Assembly: GCA_002503285.1 (NCBI GenBank)
Contig: DARI01000023.1
Span: 1-53,021, forward strand
Direction: 5' to 3'
Origin: Euryarchaeota archaeon UBA557
Lineage (GTDB): Archaea; Thermoplasmatota; Poseidoniia; Poseidoniales; Thalassarchaeaceae
Length of the DNA: 53,021 nucleotides
Shown here: positions 19,401-29,129 of the stretch, piece by piece
Position numbering within the stretch: the stretch's first letter is position 1
Layout: the number at the start of each line of letters is the position of its first letter
Notes under the pieces: model-generated
Database searches by the model: none
The model's input: the letters and a program-made list of their open reading frames with translations, nothing else
Told to the model about the DNA's origin: nothing
Program-made: the position numbers and the translations under genes

Positions 19401-22400
19401 TGGGTTCTGATTCATACCTTACATATGGCGGTTGGTTTATTGATAACGCTGGCGTAAAAATATCAAACTATGGTAATCCTGGAAGTTGGCTGAGTCCATC
19501 ATTTTCTATCTCTGACGTTAATCAATTCAATAGTGGAATAATTGATTTAGATGCAATAATACCTGATCAAACTACAGTTACTGGTTCTATTATTGATTAT
19601 TCTTCAGGGCAAATAATTTCAGGTTTCTCAAATATTTCATTCCCTATTTCATTAGCAGCTATTGACTCTGGTCTACATACACAATTAAAACTACAAGTAA
19701 ATCTTTTTACTTCTGATATGGAATCGACACCATCAATAAAGAAAATTAGTATTGGAGGAAAAAGGTTTCTTAATTCTGATTCAGGTGGAAATGGATGGGA
19801 ATTTAGTTCCGGTGTTGAGGTAGTCAATGGGATATTGAATGCAACCAGTATTGCAGGAACTCTAATTTCTGACTTTATCCCATCTTCTAGGCCAATAAAG
19901 GCATTAAATATCGGCGGCAACTTATCTAGCGGAGTTACTATAAATGTGTTAAATAATTTTGGCTCATCTCTTGGTTCCGCCTCAAAAGGCGGAGGAGTAT
20001 CATTTGTAACTCCTCAACCTGGTTTTGGATTATCAGTAAGCCTTCCTACGAATGCTTGGATTGATAGATTGGTAATATCCATAATATTTGCAGCACCTGC
20101 TCTAAATCCAGTGATTGATGTATTGAATGATGGATCTCCCGAATGGTCATTTATGCAAGGTGATTCTTACGGCCATTATGGGTGGCAATCCACTTTCTCT
20201 GATGATACTCAAGAAGGCATAATTACTAGTAAAATAATAAACTTAGATGGAATAAATCCTCAGACTCTATTGTTTAAAATTCCATCAGTAGCTTATGTTA
20301 ATTCAGGAATAATTTCTATATCTTCGGATGCCGATGGTTTCGATAGTTCTGTAACTCTTTCTATTGCTGGTTCTTCTCAAACTATATCTCCAAATAATGA
20401 TATATTTTATAATATCCTTAATCCTTCTCAAATATCTGGAATTGTACTTACAAGTCATACTCATACAGACTTAGAAACGGGGAGAGATTGGAAAGAAATA
20501 CCTGTTGAAGTAGATTCAAATGTAGCACAAACTATCTCTATATCAGGATTAGGAATAGGGTATTCAATATTTGAAAATGTGTCAGGATTAGGAAATATGA
20601 TTTCAACATATCATGATTCTATGATGGCCAATAATCAAGATTTCGAAGAGGTTGATGTACCTGTTACGTTTTCAGCCGATATTGGATCAATTTCTATAGA
20701 TGGAAATATCTTATATGACTTTATAATTACTAATAATGACTTTTCAGTTCCAAATACTTTCTATCCCAATGGAGAATCAATTGAGATAGTTACATCTCAT
20801 CATCATCTTTATGATAATTCAGAATTATCTGAAATAACGCTAGAGGGGATGGCATCAGATGGCAATAATATTTTCTTTAAAGTTGTGAATGGTGCAGACG
20901 GATTGTGGGGAGGAGGTACTTCTGCAAATATATTCAGTCAAACTTCTGGTTCTAATAAAGTCATATTTGATCCATATTCCAGTTATATTGAAAAAATTAT
21001 GTCATCTGATGGATATGAAGAAATTATTGTACATTGGATATTTGATATTTCTTGGTATTGGGATGATGTTGATGATATTATTTGGACAGCAAGGGCCAAT
21101 GATGACGAAGGTGAAACAATTTGGCCTGCACAAGCTCAAAGTGGCAAATCTGGTTCACAAGCTGTAGAAAATGATATCCAAGTTGATAATTTTAATATTT
21201 TTGATAATGAAGGTAGACTTATTTCCAATATTTATGATAATTTATTATATCCTTTTCCAATATTGGAAGGTGGAATTTTAAATATTTCTGGAAATGTCAG
21301 ATTTCAAGATTCTTCCAGTCACCAACCTCTTTCTACTGATTTCTCTATTGGTTTAAACATCTCTGGAGAAATATTTTCTCTCGAAACAGGGGATGAAGGA
21401 TCTTTTTATGGGACTGTGATAGCACCTGCAGAAACGTCCATACTTTCCGTTTCTCCAATTATACTTTCTATAGGGCCTAATGGTGGGGCAAATGGTGCAG
21501 AAGATGTTACTGGCCAACCTACGCCAATAGAAATAATTGTGGACACTTCTCCTCCTGTTGCTGGTCAATTACACGTAAATACGCCAATTGGATTACAATA
21601 TGCCGATGGGATGGTTAGTGACCCAACGTCTCCATTTAGGGCGTACATTACAGTCAGTGAAGAGCAAGCACGTGGAGACTCTATAACTCTAAAATATTGG
21701 AGAACTGGAATTGACGATATAAATGGAGATGGAACTGCATCTGTTGATGAATATCAATCACAATTGCAGCCATTAACTCCTGGGTTGACGGGTGAACAAC
21801 AAGTACAATTTAGCGGTATTGATGTTTCAACATTAGATAATGAACCGATACATTTGTATGTAGAAGGCACAGATTGGGCAGGTTTAACCTATCAAGAAGG
21901 AGGTACTGGAGGAGGCCCTGGCGAAGAAAACTCATGGGCCAGTGTCGTAATAGCTGTAGACGGACCTACGGAATTTGCAGGAGATAGCATAGGCCTAGGG
22001 CAAGGGCGAAATTCCGCCTTTGATTTAGATAGACGGACATTGGACAATGTCGACTACTATTTATTGCCAGATATAATACATACATTCTCCGTACAAATTG
22101 ATGATGTTAATGGATTAATAACTTTGGATAATATAACAATTATGCTCTGTGGATATGGTACAAATTTAGGATTATTTACATTTGAACCTTGGTCCGGAAT
22201 ATTGTGGACTCCTGATGAAAGTATGACTATTCCAGTTGGGGTCCAAACAGAAAAAATTACCGATTCCGTGACTAAATTAAAATTAAGCTTTAAATTATCT
22301 TGGGATTTCCCTTGGGATGATAATACTTCTGATTGTAAACCTAGGGTAACGATCGATGATAATTTGATAACAGTTGCCGAATCACCTGTATTGAGTGCAC

Positions 22401-23674
22401 TTTCATGGAAATTAGATAATAAAGTTACAGCAATTCCTTCTATTGTTTCTGACCTAACATCTCCAATTTCGTTATCTTCAGAAAGTGATTTATATCTTAA
22501 ACAAGGCGATGAATTTTCAGTATTTGGGGAACTTTATTATGCCGGTTCTATGCAAAGAATAACTTCTACAAGTGAGGACACTCAGGCTCAAATATCAATA
22601 ATATATGGTACTGAAGAAAGAAAGTCCTTATCGCAAATATCTTCCAATGGTTCCTTTTTGGCATCTTTAACCTTGCCTTCTAGGGCTCCACTTAATCCAA
22701 TTATGGAGGTTACTACTGAATTACTTAATGTCCAAGGATCTGGAATTTCTGTTTCTAACTCTGACATATTAATTACTGTTGATAGTGATTCTCCTTCAGC
22801 ATTATTTAATCAAGACAAATATCCTGATTCATCATTTACTATAATAGGCACCGATGTAATGGGTGATTCATTAGTTACAATATCAATTATTGATGAAATA
22901 GGGATGATGGAAGGACCATTAGAGGTATCGTGGGAATTTAGACGAGGTGGTCAAAAAATTATTGGGACATCGGACTCAGGAGTATTGCCATTTATATCTT
23001 CATCAGAAGGTGTAAGCATATACCAAGGTAGAATTGATTTTACTTCATTAATTGATCTTTCATTCCAAATAGGTGACCAAATAGCACTGTGGATTAACTC
23101 TAAAGATAAAGCAGGCAATGATATTATAGGTCTGGGAAGCGAACTCTCTCCAAGAGTTGCAACACTTAGAGTTATGGAATTTGCAGGTGAATATACTAGA
23201 GAAATCACTACTCCAACAAAATATCCTCAATTAGGAGACGTCTTAACTATAGTGACTTATTGGGAAAATAGCGGTAAAGTGGATGGCCAACTGTCTTTAG
23301 GATTATGGGAACAAAGGGGTGACGGCACATGGCGACCATCTGTTACTACTGCAACTAGTGGCGATATTGAATTAGACCTACCATCATCTAGTTCCAGCGT
23401 TCTTGCGACTTTTAAATATGAAACATGGCAAACTGGCCAACCACTATTGGTTATTGTTATAGATGGGGATTTCGATAATGTTAATGGTTTAAATCAAGAA
23501 ATAAAAGGCATAAATGTGGCAGAATCTAATCAAATTAACGAAGGTAGTTCTACAATTTGGATATTAGGATCTGGAATTGCCATATTGTCAGTAATAGGCA
23601 TTATTGTATTCGTAATGAGGGGACGTGGAGAAGATTATTATGATGATGAAGATGATGAATACTATGATGAATAA
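16499..23674 (+). CDS. giant multi-domain surface protein with C-terminal anchor
   Basis: A 2391-residue protein. A signal peptide covers about 9-28 (basic NNTNRR, then LALTLVLLMMLAPFANA). Two DUF7151-like cysteine modules (about 148-180 and 364-395) have the pattern C-x-x-x-G...D-x-x...D-E-I...Y-x-C. Between them, about 225-350, are glycine-rich units of the form SGxGYxxxDTxxx...GSGSGAxxxA. Two MAM/immune-inhibitor-like beta-sandwich modules end in the marker WFIDN (about 580 and 979). Many Ig-like repeats follow, including one with a calcium-loop pattern (DINGDGTASVDEY). A single helix (about 2353-2376) and a short acidic tyrosine-rich tail close it. It should be exported and anchored; adhesion or envelope structure is inferred. 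ATG 16511 is an alternative start. Confidence 0.85.
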   Translation: MQSTMNNTNRRLALTLVLLMMLAPFANAGVSNWNSSNNINSNGSSLTVNGFELPGNSTIMDGWLHVADSTMATSTDTGILWSESDFSDGALFGTFMDENQHLTLMDDGTRSNISSFDVGDISVIMNSKYKYSPGWRHVYTLSPLTSISECGGQNGQVLSHGYDNNFDVTLDNDEIIEILYYCDTFSKEDTVQELVINSGGDDYYSGNLSSNGGGGEGFIGTYQISSGIDSIAINNGGSGYSTNDTMSIGCQCGGSDANASISSVDSNGGILSITINDSGLGYTLDDTILFSFTGSGSGANLDAILESTGVINSAEITNEGYNYTSTPSINISDSSGSGASITAILGAYFEYELDIDPIGNSNSNCDEGGFIVYSGLDYDENRNLGTDEITNTEYLCNNIKTWEATTFTDLNGTIYGNQQNMSYGVIPSSASSGVVSIGTTPGSPLPAGTDSAFLLPAVNVPHFDDINNYYMSFDHWFHFDSTSSGGGDGAWVEYRVKDSAAWGDWEYVSPEFGYPSTLSTDAPVPEGAPSGATPVFASETYSGWLTTTFDLSTLVNETSDNIQFRFHVWTHPDAENERPGWFIDNIRFNNDGVNYGAWHHGCYTQTASSCYYSNDAYGSLERIIDLSGSNSTSKIEIDMEWDLEGAANDNACVEVSLNQISWFDISSTNPSTTSGCAARSGAIPGTGYSDADGSEYGDQSGRLRTISLEIPNSFHNQQVVYFRIVVDTNTYTDYGGNLDSREGLTVDEIRVVDYTGSNLFLDDLETSSSMSHSAIGTGSDDWSHYYLDRGQQQSSFSFEDSTASSPSVSDSPGWTRTNTMSSGSCSTDTCKWTLNKIGTNSGPSGAASFPYVYGVGISGNYLGNIQEARLISPEYEIPMNGNAFLLFDHWAAMEPNWDGGAVFIKVNGASWQHFDPGNWYDSQVSYNYNNLYGHDTFASQSSATGGMKSMQASLLNYQGDTVQFKFSMGSDSYLTYGGWFIDNAGVKISNYGNPGSWLSPSFSISDVNQFNSGIIDLDAIIPDQTTVTGSIIDYSSGQIISGFSNISFPISLAAIDSGLHTQLKLQVNLFTSDMESTPSIKKISIGGKRFLNSDSGGNGWEFSSGVEVVNGILNATSIAGTLISDFIPSSRPIKALNIGGNLSSGVTINVLNNFGSSLGSASKGGGVSFVTPQPGFGLSVSLPTNAWIDRLVISIIFAAPALNPVIDVLNDGSPEWSFMQGDSYGHYGWQSTFSDDTQEGIITSKIINLDGINPQTLLFKIPSVAYVNSGIISISSDADGFDSSVTLSIAGSSQTISPNNDIFYNILNPSQISGIVLTSHTHTDLETGRDWKEIPVEVDSNVAQTISISGLGIGYSIFENVSGLGNMISTYHDSMMANNQDFEEVDVPVTFSADIGSISIDGNILYDFIITNNDFSVPNTFYPNGESIEIVTSHHHLYDNSELSEITLEGMASDGNNIFFKVVNGADGLWGGGTSANIFSQTSGSNKVIFDPYSSYIEKIMSSDGYEEIIVHWIFDISWYWDDVDDIIWTARANDDEGETIWPAQAQSGKSGSQAVENDIQVDNFNIFDNEGRLISNIYDNLLYPFPILEGGILNISGNVRFQDSSSHQPLSTDFSIGLNISGEIFSLETGDEGSFYGTVIAPAETSILSVSPIILSIGPNGGANGAEDVTGQPTPIEIIVDTSPPVAGQLHVNTPIGLQYADGMVSDPTSPFRAYITVSEEQARGDSITLKYWRTGIDDINGDGTASVDEYQSQLQPLTPGLTGEQQVQFSGIDVSTLDNEPIHLYVEGTDWAGLTYQEGGTGGGPGEENSWASVVIAVDGPTEFAGDSIGLGQGRNSAFDLDRRTLDNVDYYLLPDIIHTFSVQIDDVNGLITLDNITIMLCGYGTNLGLFTFEPWSGILWTPDESMTIPVGVQTEKITDSVTKLKLSFKLSWDFPWDDNTSDCKPRVTIDDNLITVAESPVLSALSWKLDNKVTAIPSIVSDLTSPISLSSESDLYLKQGDEFSVFGELYYAGSMQRITSTSEDTQAQISIIYGTEERKSLSQISSNGSFLASLTLPSRAPLNPIMEVTTELLNVQGSGISVSNSDILITVDSDSPSALFNQDKYPDSSFTIIGTDVMGDSLVTISIIDEIGMMEGPLEVSWEFRRGGQKIIGTSDSGVLPFISSSEGVSIYQGRIDFTSLIDLSFQIGDQIALWINSKDKAGNDIIGLGSELSPRVATLRVMEFAGEYTREITTPTKYPQLGDVLTIVTYWENSGKVDGQLSLGLWEQRGDGTWRPSVTTATSGDIELDLPSSSSSVLATFKYETWQTGQPLLVIVIDGDFDNVNGLNQEIKGINVAESNQINEGSSTIWILGSGIAILSVIGIIVFVMRGRGEDYYDDEDDEYYDE

Positions 23675-23733
23675 CATATTTCGCATTATTAAATAACTTA
23701 TATTATAGCCCTCTGACTTTGTTTTTTACCTCT

Positions 23734-23973
23734 ATGATTTATAGACTGCAGAGGCACAAGGTCGTTTTAGAAAGAGAAATCTTTCTAGATGGGATTGGGA
23801 TGCACACAAAAGAAGACGAAGTTATGACTGTTGATGATTTGAGAGATGAGCTGGATGATCTAAAATCACTAGTCAATACCCTTCTTACTATAATTATGGA
23901 AGAAGCAGATGGTATTCAAAATAGTACAGCTCCTTCACTAGTCGACACGCCTAGACGTGGATATTGTATGTAA
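23734..23973 (+). CDS. small coiled-coil protein
   Basis: A 79-residue acidic protein. The frame opens at TTG 23719, but ATG 23734 sits about 25-30 bases after the TATA-like ttatattat (23699-23707), which fits a leaderless transcript. Residues around VDDLRDELDDLKSLVNTLLTIIME show a heptad pattern of leucine and isoleucine, so a short coiled coil is likely. There are no membrane helices and no known family. The gene ends flush against the convergent DNA glycosylase (stop at 23973, next stop from 23974). An ATG at 23800 would give a shorter form containing the whole coiled coil. Confidence 0.5.
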   Translation: MIYRLQRHKVVLEREIFLDGIGMHTKEDEVMTVDDLRDELDDLKSLVNTLLTIIMEEADGIQNSTAPSLVDTPRRGYCM

Positions 23974-24600
23974 TTAGTATTGTACAGGTTCCGGATCTAT
24001 ACTTCTCCAAAGATACCATGTAGCAATGGTTCTCCATGGTGCCCATTTGTCAGTAAGCTCTATTATTTCGGACTTATCCATTTTTTCTCCACTGTTGTAT
24101 ATCTTTTCTATTGCCCTTATCGCCCCTATGTCGCCCATTGGAAATATGTCAGGCCTTAATAATGTAAAAATTAATATCATTTCAGCGGTCCAAATACCAA
24201 CGCCTCTAATTTTCGTAAGTTTTTCTATGACTAAATCATTAGTTAATTCATTCCAATCTACTGAATGATATTCATTAATCCAGATTTTTGATATTTCCTT
24301 GATATACTCAACTTTTCTATGTGAAAGTCCACAACTATGTAATTCTAGATTATCTTTTGATGTTATTATTGATGGTGTAATTTGTGTTACCTTTTCCAGT
24401 AATCTATTCCATACGGTGTCTGCAGCCTTAACTGATATTTGCTGCCCGACCACCGATCGAATCAAAGTCATAAAAATATCATCCTTAGTTTTTAGAGATG
24501 GGTATTCAAATAAATTAATTAATTCAGCCATTTTTGGATCTAAATTCTTCAAATATGATTTACCTTCTTCCCAATATTTTGGTGCATTATTGCTAATCAT
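23974..24600 (-). CDS. DNA-3-methyladenine glycosylase (AlkA-like, HhH-GPD family)
   Basis: A base-excision repair glycosylase that removes alkylated bases. The 208-residue length fits the compact archaeal/bacterial form. The helix-hairpin-helix is at about 127-141 (LTKIRGVGIWTAEM) and the catalytic aspartate is Asp157 in FPMGDIGA, the normal spacing after the hairpin. Upstream, IRSVVGQQISVKAADTVW matches the conserved glutamine-rich helix of AlkA-type enzymes. There is no iron-sulfur cysteine cluster, so it is not of the EndoIII/MutY type. It begins one base after the rtcB stop on the same strand, so it is probably co-transcribed with rtcB. Confidence 0.92.
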   Translation of the reverse strand: MISNNAPKYWEEGKSYLKNLDPKMAELINLFEYPSLKTKDDIFMTLIRSVVGQQISVKAADTVWNRLLEKVTQITPSIITSKDNLELHSCGLSHRKVEYIKEISKIWINEYHSVDWNELTNDLVIEKLTKIRGVGIWTAEMILIFTLLRPDIFPMGDIGAIRAIEKIYNSGEKMDKSEIIELTDKWAPWRTIATWYLWRSIDPEPVQY

Positions 24601-24601
24601 A

Positions 24602-26074
24602 TCACCCCTTTATTACTGCAAATGGCCTTAGTCTTGCCACAGGTCTTGCTAGTTCTGCCTTATGGGTCAATTCTATTACTTCATCTACATTTTTATATGC
24701 TTCTGGTGCTTCTTCAGAAAGAACATTTGGAGTCTTCACATTTACATAAATTCCCTTTTCTTCCAAACTTTTCATTAACTTTACGGAATCAATGCTATTT
24801 CTGGCTGCGGTCCTAGATAATTTTCTTCCTGCGCCATGACAAGATGAAGAAAATGCATCATTTGATCCTTTTTTTGGACCTGCAAGAACCCATGATGCAG
24901 TACCCATATCACCTGGAACTAAAACAGGTTGACCAATCTCAGAAAATCGTGGAGCCAATTCATTGTGGTCTCCGCCTAAAGCCCTAGTAGCACCTTTTCT
25001 GTGTACGCAACATTTACATGATTTTCCGTTAATATTATGATTTTCGATTTTTGCAATATTATGACTAACGTCATATATTAATTCCAAATTACTATCTCTT
25101 CCTAAAATTTCTCTAAGTGCCAATCTTAGTCTTTGAGTAAGTGCCGAACGGTTAGCAAATGCATAATTGCCCGCAGCATTCATTGAATCTACGTAATCTT
25201 TACCTTCTTTGCTAAATATTGGTGCAGCCGCTAATTGTCTATCAGATATTTCCATATTCCACTCGGGAGCATGCCAAATATCTCCTCTTTTCTCGTATTT
25301 CGACTCTATTGAATTCACATGTTCGGAACAAACTTGATGTCCAAGACCTCTGGAGCCTGTATGAATCATTGCAGTAATCTGACCAATTCTCAATCCAAAA
25401 GATTTAGCTGCTTCTTTATCTACAATTTTATCTACAATTTGTAATTCAAGAAAATGATTTCCAGAACCTAATGTTCCTAATGCACTCATCCCTCTTTTCA
25501 TGGCGCGTTCACTTAATTTTCTTTCTTCACAATCAAGTAATCCATTAGATTCAATATTTAATAAATCTCTCGATTCTCCCCATCCAAGTTCCACGGCTGC
25601 TGATGCTCCTTCAGAGAGAATATATTCTAGTTCCGTATCATTTAATGATACTCCTCCTTTCCTTGTTGCACCCGAAGGTATCATTTTTGCTAATTTTTTC
25701 GATAAATCTCTAATATCTATATCATTTATTCCAATATCTAACGAGCAAAGCCTTACTCCGCAATTGATGTCAAATCCCACTCCTCCGGGAGATATTGATC
25801 CACCTAAATCTCCATCTTCAATATCTGTTGCAACCACGCCTCCTATTGGAAATCCGTAACCAAAGTGCCAATCAGCCATTGCCCACGCATTACCTATTAT
25901 TCCAGGAAGTGATGCAGTATTGATTACTTGATTAGGGGACCTATCATCTTTATGTTCTTTCAAATGGTTCTCATCTGTTATCATTATTGCGTCTGTCAAC
26001 ATCCTTCCATGTTTTTTTATACGCATTTTGCCCGGACCAAATGGCTCAATAAATTCTCTCCATTCTCCATCCAT
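24602..26074 (-). CDS. rtcB: RNA-splicing ligase RtcB
   Basis: RtcB joins 2',3'-cyclic phosphate and 5'-OH RNA ends with GTP and Mn2+, and seals tRNA halves after intron removal in archaea. The 490-residue length is usual. Metal ligands are visible: Asp102 and Cys105 in GFDINCGVR, His207 in GSGNHFLE, His238 in IHTGSRGLGHQV, His338 in DVSHNIAK. The guanylylated nucleophile is His413 in SSCHGAGRKLS. CCVHRKGATRALG and VPGDMGTASW are also conserved. No intein is present. The DNA glycosylase follows directly. Archease, its activator, is encoded 8.6 kb away at 34685. Confidence 0.98.
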   Translation of the reverse strand: MDGEWREFIEPFGPGKMRIKKHGRMLTDAIMITDENHLKEHKDDRSPNQVINTASLPGIIGNAWAMADWHFGYGFPIGGVVATDIEDGDLGGSISPGGVGFDINCGVRLCSLDIGINDIDIRDLSKKLAKMIPSGATRKGGVSLNDTELEYILSEGASAAVELGWGESRDLLNIESNGLLDCEERKLSERAMKRGMSALGTLGSGNHFLELQIVDKIVDKEAAKSFGLRIGQITAMIHTGSRGLGHQVCSEHVNSIESKYEKRGDIWHAPEWNMEISDRQLAAAPIFSKEGKDYVDSMNAAGNYAFANRSALTQRLRLALREILGRDSNLELIYDVSHNIAKIENHNINGKSCKCCVHRKGATRALGGDHNELAPRFSEIGQPVLVPGDMGTASWVLAGPKKGSNDAFSSSCHGAGRKLSRTAARNSIDSVKLMKSLEEKGIYVNVKTPNVLSEEAPEAYKNVDEVIELTHKAELARPVARLRPFAVIKG

Positions 26075-26177
26075 GCCCCAACGTCATATGGCTACCCTTT
26101 CAACTCGACGGGCAAATATTAGGCACTGACTTCAAGACTAATTGCTAAATCGGAAGGTCAAGGGTCGATGTGATATT

Positions 26178-29054
26178 ATGCCATTCGGAGATGTCGATAT
26201 ACCATTTTGGAGTGAATCAGGCCATCATCGCAAAAATTGTATTGTAACAAATCTCAAATTTTGGACTAGGGATGAAGATAGGGAGACATGTGGAGATTCA
26301 ACTGCCGACTCTTATACTTTCATTGGAAATCCAATTATCAAAGGTTACTCAATGAGAGGTAAAGAATTAAAAGATGCCATGAGAAAAACATTTCTTTCAT
26401 ATTTCTCAGAACGTAATCACACAATTATTACTCCATATCCGGTGATAGCAAGATGGCGCGACGACATACATTTAACAATCGCTAGTATAGCGGATTTTCA
26501 ACCACATGTTACAACTGGTCAGGCACCTCCACCAGCCAATCCCTTGACTATAAGTCAGCCTTGCATTAGATTAACTGATGTTGCAGCAGTTGGACGTTCA
26601 GGTAGACATTTATCTACATTCGAAATGATGGCACATCATGCATTCAACAGACCAAAAAAAGGTAATGTAGTATATTGGATAGATCAATGCGTACGCTATT
26701 GTGATGATATGTTAATTGAGACATTTAAAATCCCTCCTAATGAAATTACCTATGTTGAGAATCCCTGGTCAGGAGGGGGTAATGCAGGACCTGCCCTAGA
26801 AGTAATTGTGGGGGGACTGGAATTGGCAACTTTGGTTTTTATGAATTTAGAAGAACATGATGATGGAGATATAGAAATTAAGGGAATTAAGTATAGGGAA
26901 ATGGAACTCCAAATCATAGATACTGGTTATGGATTAGAAAGATTTTGTTGGGCTGCTGCAGGAACTCCAAATATCTATGAGGCAATTTATCCGGAATCTG
27001 TTAATTGGCTTAAAGAAATAATTGGTTATCAAGATTCCATTCAATCAATGGAAATAGATGTTGACCTAAATCTTTTACTGGGAGAAATTTCTCGTTTATC
27101 TGGAATTCTTAATATTGATGTAGGTACGGATGTTGATTCATTATATGACATACTCATATCAAGGTTAAAGAAATCTGGATTTCAATTATCTGTCAAAGAA
27201 TTAAAAATGATAACTGAACCTCTATCTGCGATATATGCTATCCCTGATCATATGCATGCCATATGTAACATGTTAGGCGATGGATTAGTCCCAAGTAATG
27301 CTAAAGCGGGTTATTTGTTAAGGATGCTAGCGAGGAGAGTCTGCCGAATGAAGGACAATATTGGAGTCACAGTACCTCTTGCTGTCTTGGGCTCCAAACA
27401 TATTGAAAACTATCTAGATATGAATTCATTCGTTCAGTCACAAGAAAGAATCTTTGAAATTCTTGAATTAGAGGAAATAAAATATTATGAGATGTTACGC
27501 AAAGGCGAATCAGCAGTTAAGACGGCATTAAAAGACTTTTCAAAAAATATATTCGAACTTCCAGACAAGATATTATTCAGACTTTCCGAGGAAAGAGGCC
27601 TCAATCCAGAAATGGCAATATCTATCGCAAATAGTTTGGGTTGGAATAATTTATCCGTTCGTGTTGGTTTTTCAGCAGATATGGCGGCAAGAAATGCCAT
27701 CATGACAAAAAATGCATCAAAAATAAAAATAAATAAATCATTATTTAACTTTAATTCACTTTCCAAAACCTCATTGGATTATTATCAAGATACAAATAAT
27801 ATGAATTTTGATGCTCAAGTTATTGATTCTATAGAACTATCAAATATGCAATTACAGTCATTAAATTTTTCTAATGAGGTTAAGGAATTACCTACTCATG
27901 CAATCATCCTTGATAGGACTCTATTTTACCCAGAAGGAGGAGGTCAATTAGGTGATCAAGGTTTTTTAATACAAGATAATAAAAAAATAAAAGTTTTTGA
28001 TACAAAAATATATGATGGTATGGTATTACATTTTACTAATTGTAGTTTACCAAATGCCTTAATTTCTGGTAGTGTTAATTGGGCTCGTCGTAAACAATTG
28101 ATGGATCATCATACTGCAATACACATTGTTGGAGGTGCAACTAGGGAATTACTGGGGCCGCATATATGGCAAGCAGGATCCAATAAAGGAGAAATGTATG
28201 CAAGACTTGATGTTACTCATTATTCCAGAATTAGCCGTGATATGTTGGATAAAATCGAAGACAGAGCTAATGAAATTATTATCGGAAATTTAAATATTGA
28301 AAAATTATTACTCAATAGGGGTGATGCAGATAAGCGTTTCAACTTTGATATATATCAAGGTGGATCTCCTAAATATGATAAAATTAGAATCATTAAAATC
28401 GGTGATTTTGATATTCAAGCCTGTGGAGGAACACATCACAATAAAACTGGATTAATAGGGGAGTTACGTATAATACGTTCGAGTCAAGTCCAAGACGGGG
28501 TAGAGCGTCTGCAAGTTGTGGCCGGTGATACTGCACGTGAACATGCTCGCTTTCAAGAACAAATTTTATCAGAAACATCTGATATTTTGGGTATCAATGT
28601 GGAAGATCTCCCCAAAACAGTATTGAGATTCTTTGAAGAATGGAAATCTCAACAAAAAAGAATAGAAGAATTAGAAGGTGAAATCGTTAGATTAAGAACC
28701 ACGGGTGTCAGCAACGAATCATCAGAAATAGACGGCGTAAGGTATGTTATCATGGAAGCTAAAGGAGATTCAAGGAAAATGATGAGCATGCTTGGAGAAT
28801 TAACTAGAGACTCTAAAATACCCACTTTAGCAATATTGGGTAGCCGTGAAGGAGGGGGGAAACTAATTGTTGCATGCACTGAAAACTCATTAGCATCCGC
28901 TCGCCATAATGCTGTCGAAATATTAAATCAAATTTCGATTCATATAGATGGAGGAGGGGGTGGAAAACCTTCATTTGCTCAGGGTGGTGGTTCAAATGCC
29001 AATGGAATACCAGATTCTCTTTCTCACGCACGTAAAATATTGGGAATTAAATAA
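26178..29054 (+). CDS. alaS: alanyl-tRNA synthetase (archaeal type)
   Basis: Charges tRNA-Ala. Using ATG 26178 (the frame opens at a TTG, 26142) the protein has 958 residues. The archaeal N-terminal extension is recognisable (HHRKNC, FWTRDEDRETCGD, FIGNP), followed by the catalytic core (PVIARWRDDIHLTIASIADF, SQPCIRLTD, HLSTFEMMAHHAFN). Editing-domain zinc ligands are present: HHTAIHI and CGGTHH. A glycine-rich C-Ala-type end (DGGGGGKPSFAQGGG) closes it. Oddity: the N-terminal zinc ribbon normally has four cysteines, but only one of each pair (NC and TC) remains, so this site may not bind zinc. Confidence 0.97.
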   Translation: MPFGDVDIPFWSESGHHRKNCIVTNLKFWTRDEDRETCGDSTADSYTFIGNPIIKGYSMRGKELKDAMRKTFLSYFSERNHTIITPYPVIARWRDDIHLTIASIADFQPHVTTGQAPPPANPLTISQPCIRLTDVAAVGRSGRHLSTFEMMAHHAFNRPKKGNVVYWIDQCVRYCDDMLIETFKIPPNEITYVENPWSGGGNAGPALEVIVGGLELATLVFMNLEEHDDGDIEIKGIKYREMELQIIDTGYGLERFCWAAAGTPNIYEAIYPESVNWLKEIIGYQDSIQSMEIDVDLNLLLGEISRLSGILNIDVGTDVDSLYDILISRLKKSGFQLSVKELKMITEPLSAIYAIPDHMHAICNMLGDGLVPSNAKAGYLLRMLARRVCRMKDNIGVTVPLAVLGSKHIENYLDMNSFVQSQERIFEILELEEIKYYEMLRKGESAVKTALKDFSKNIFELPDKILFRLSEERGLNPEMAISIANSLGWNNLSVRVGFSADMAARNAIMTKNASKIKINKSLFNFNSLSKTSLDYYQDTNNMNFDAQVIDSIELSNMQLQSLNFSNEVKELPTHAIILDRTLFYPEGGGQLGDQGFLIQDNKKIKVFDTKIYDGMVLHFTNCSLPNALISGSVNWARRKQLMDHHTAIHIVGGATRELLGPHIWQAGSNKGEMYARLDVTHYSRISRDMLDKIEDRANEIIIGNLNIEKLLLNRGDADKRFNFDIYQGGSPKYDKIRIIKIGDFDIQACGGTHHNKTGLIGELRIIRSSQVQDGVERLQVVAGDTAREHARFQEQILSETSDILGINVEDLPKTVLRFFEEWKSQQKRIEELEGEIVRLRTTGVSNESSEIDGVRYVIMEAKGDSRKMMSMLGELTRDSKIPTLAILGSREGGGKLIVACTENSLASARHNAVEILNQISIHIDGGGGGKPSFAQGGGSNANGIPDSLSHARKILGIK

Positions 29055-29129
29055 CTAATTTGATAATTTAAGTGATGGAATAATATTTTTCTCCGTCAAT
29101 TTGATGTCACAAGCCCCCTCGGGAATAAC

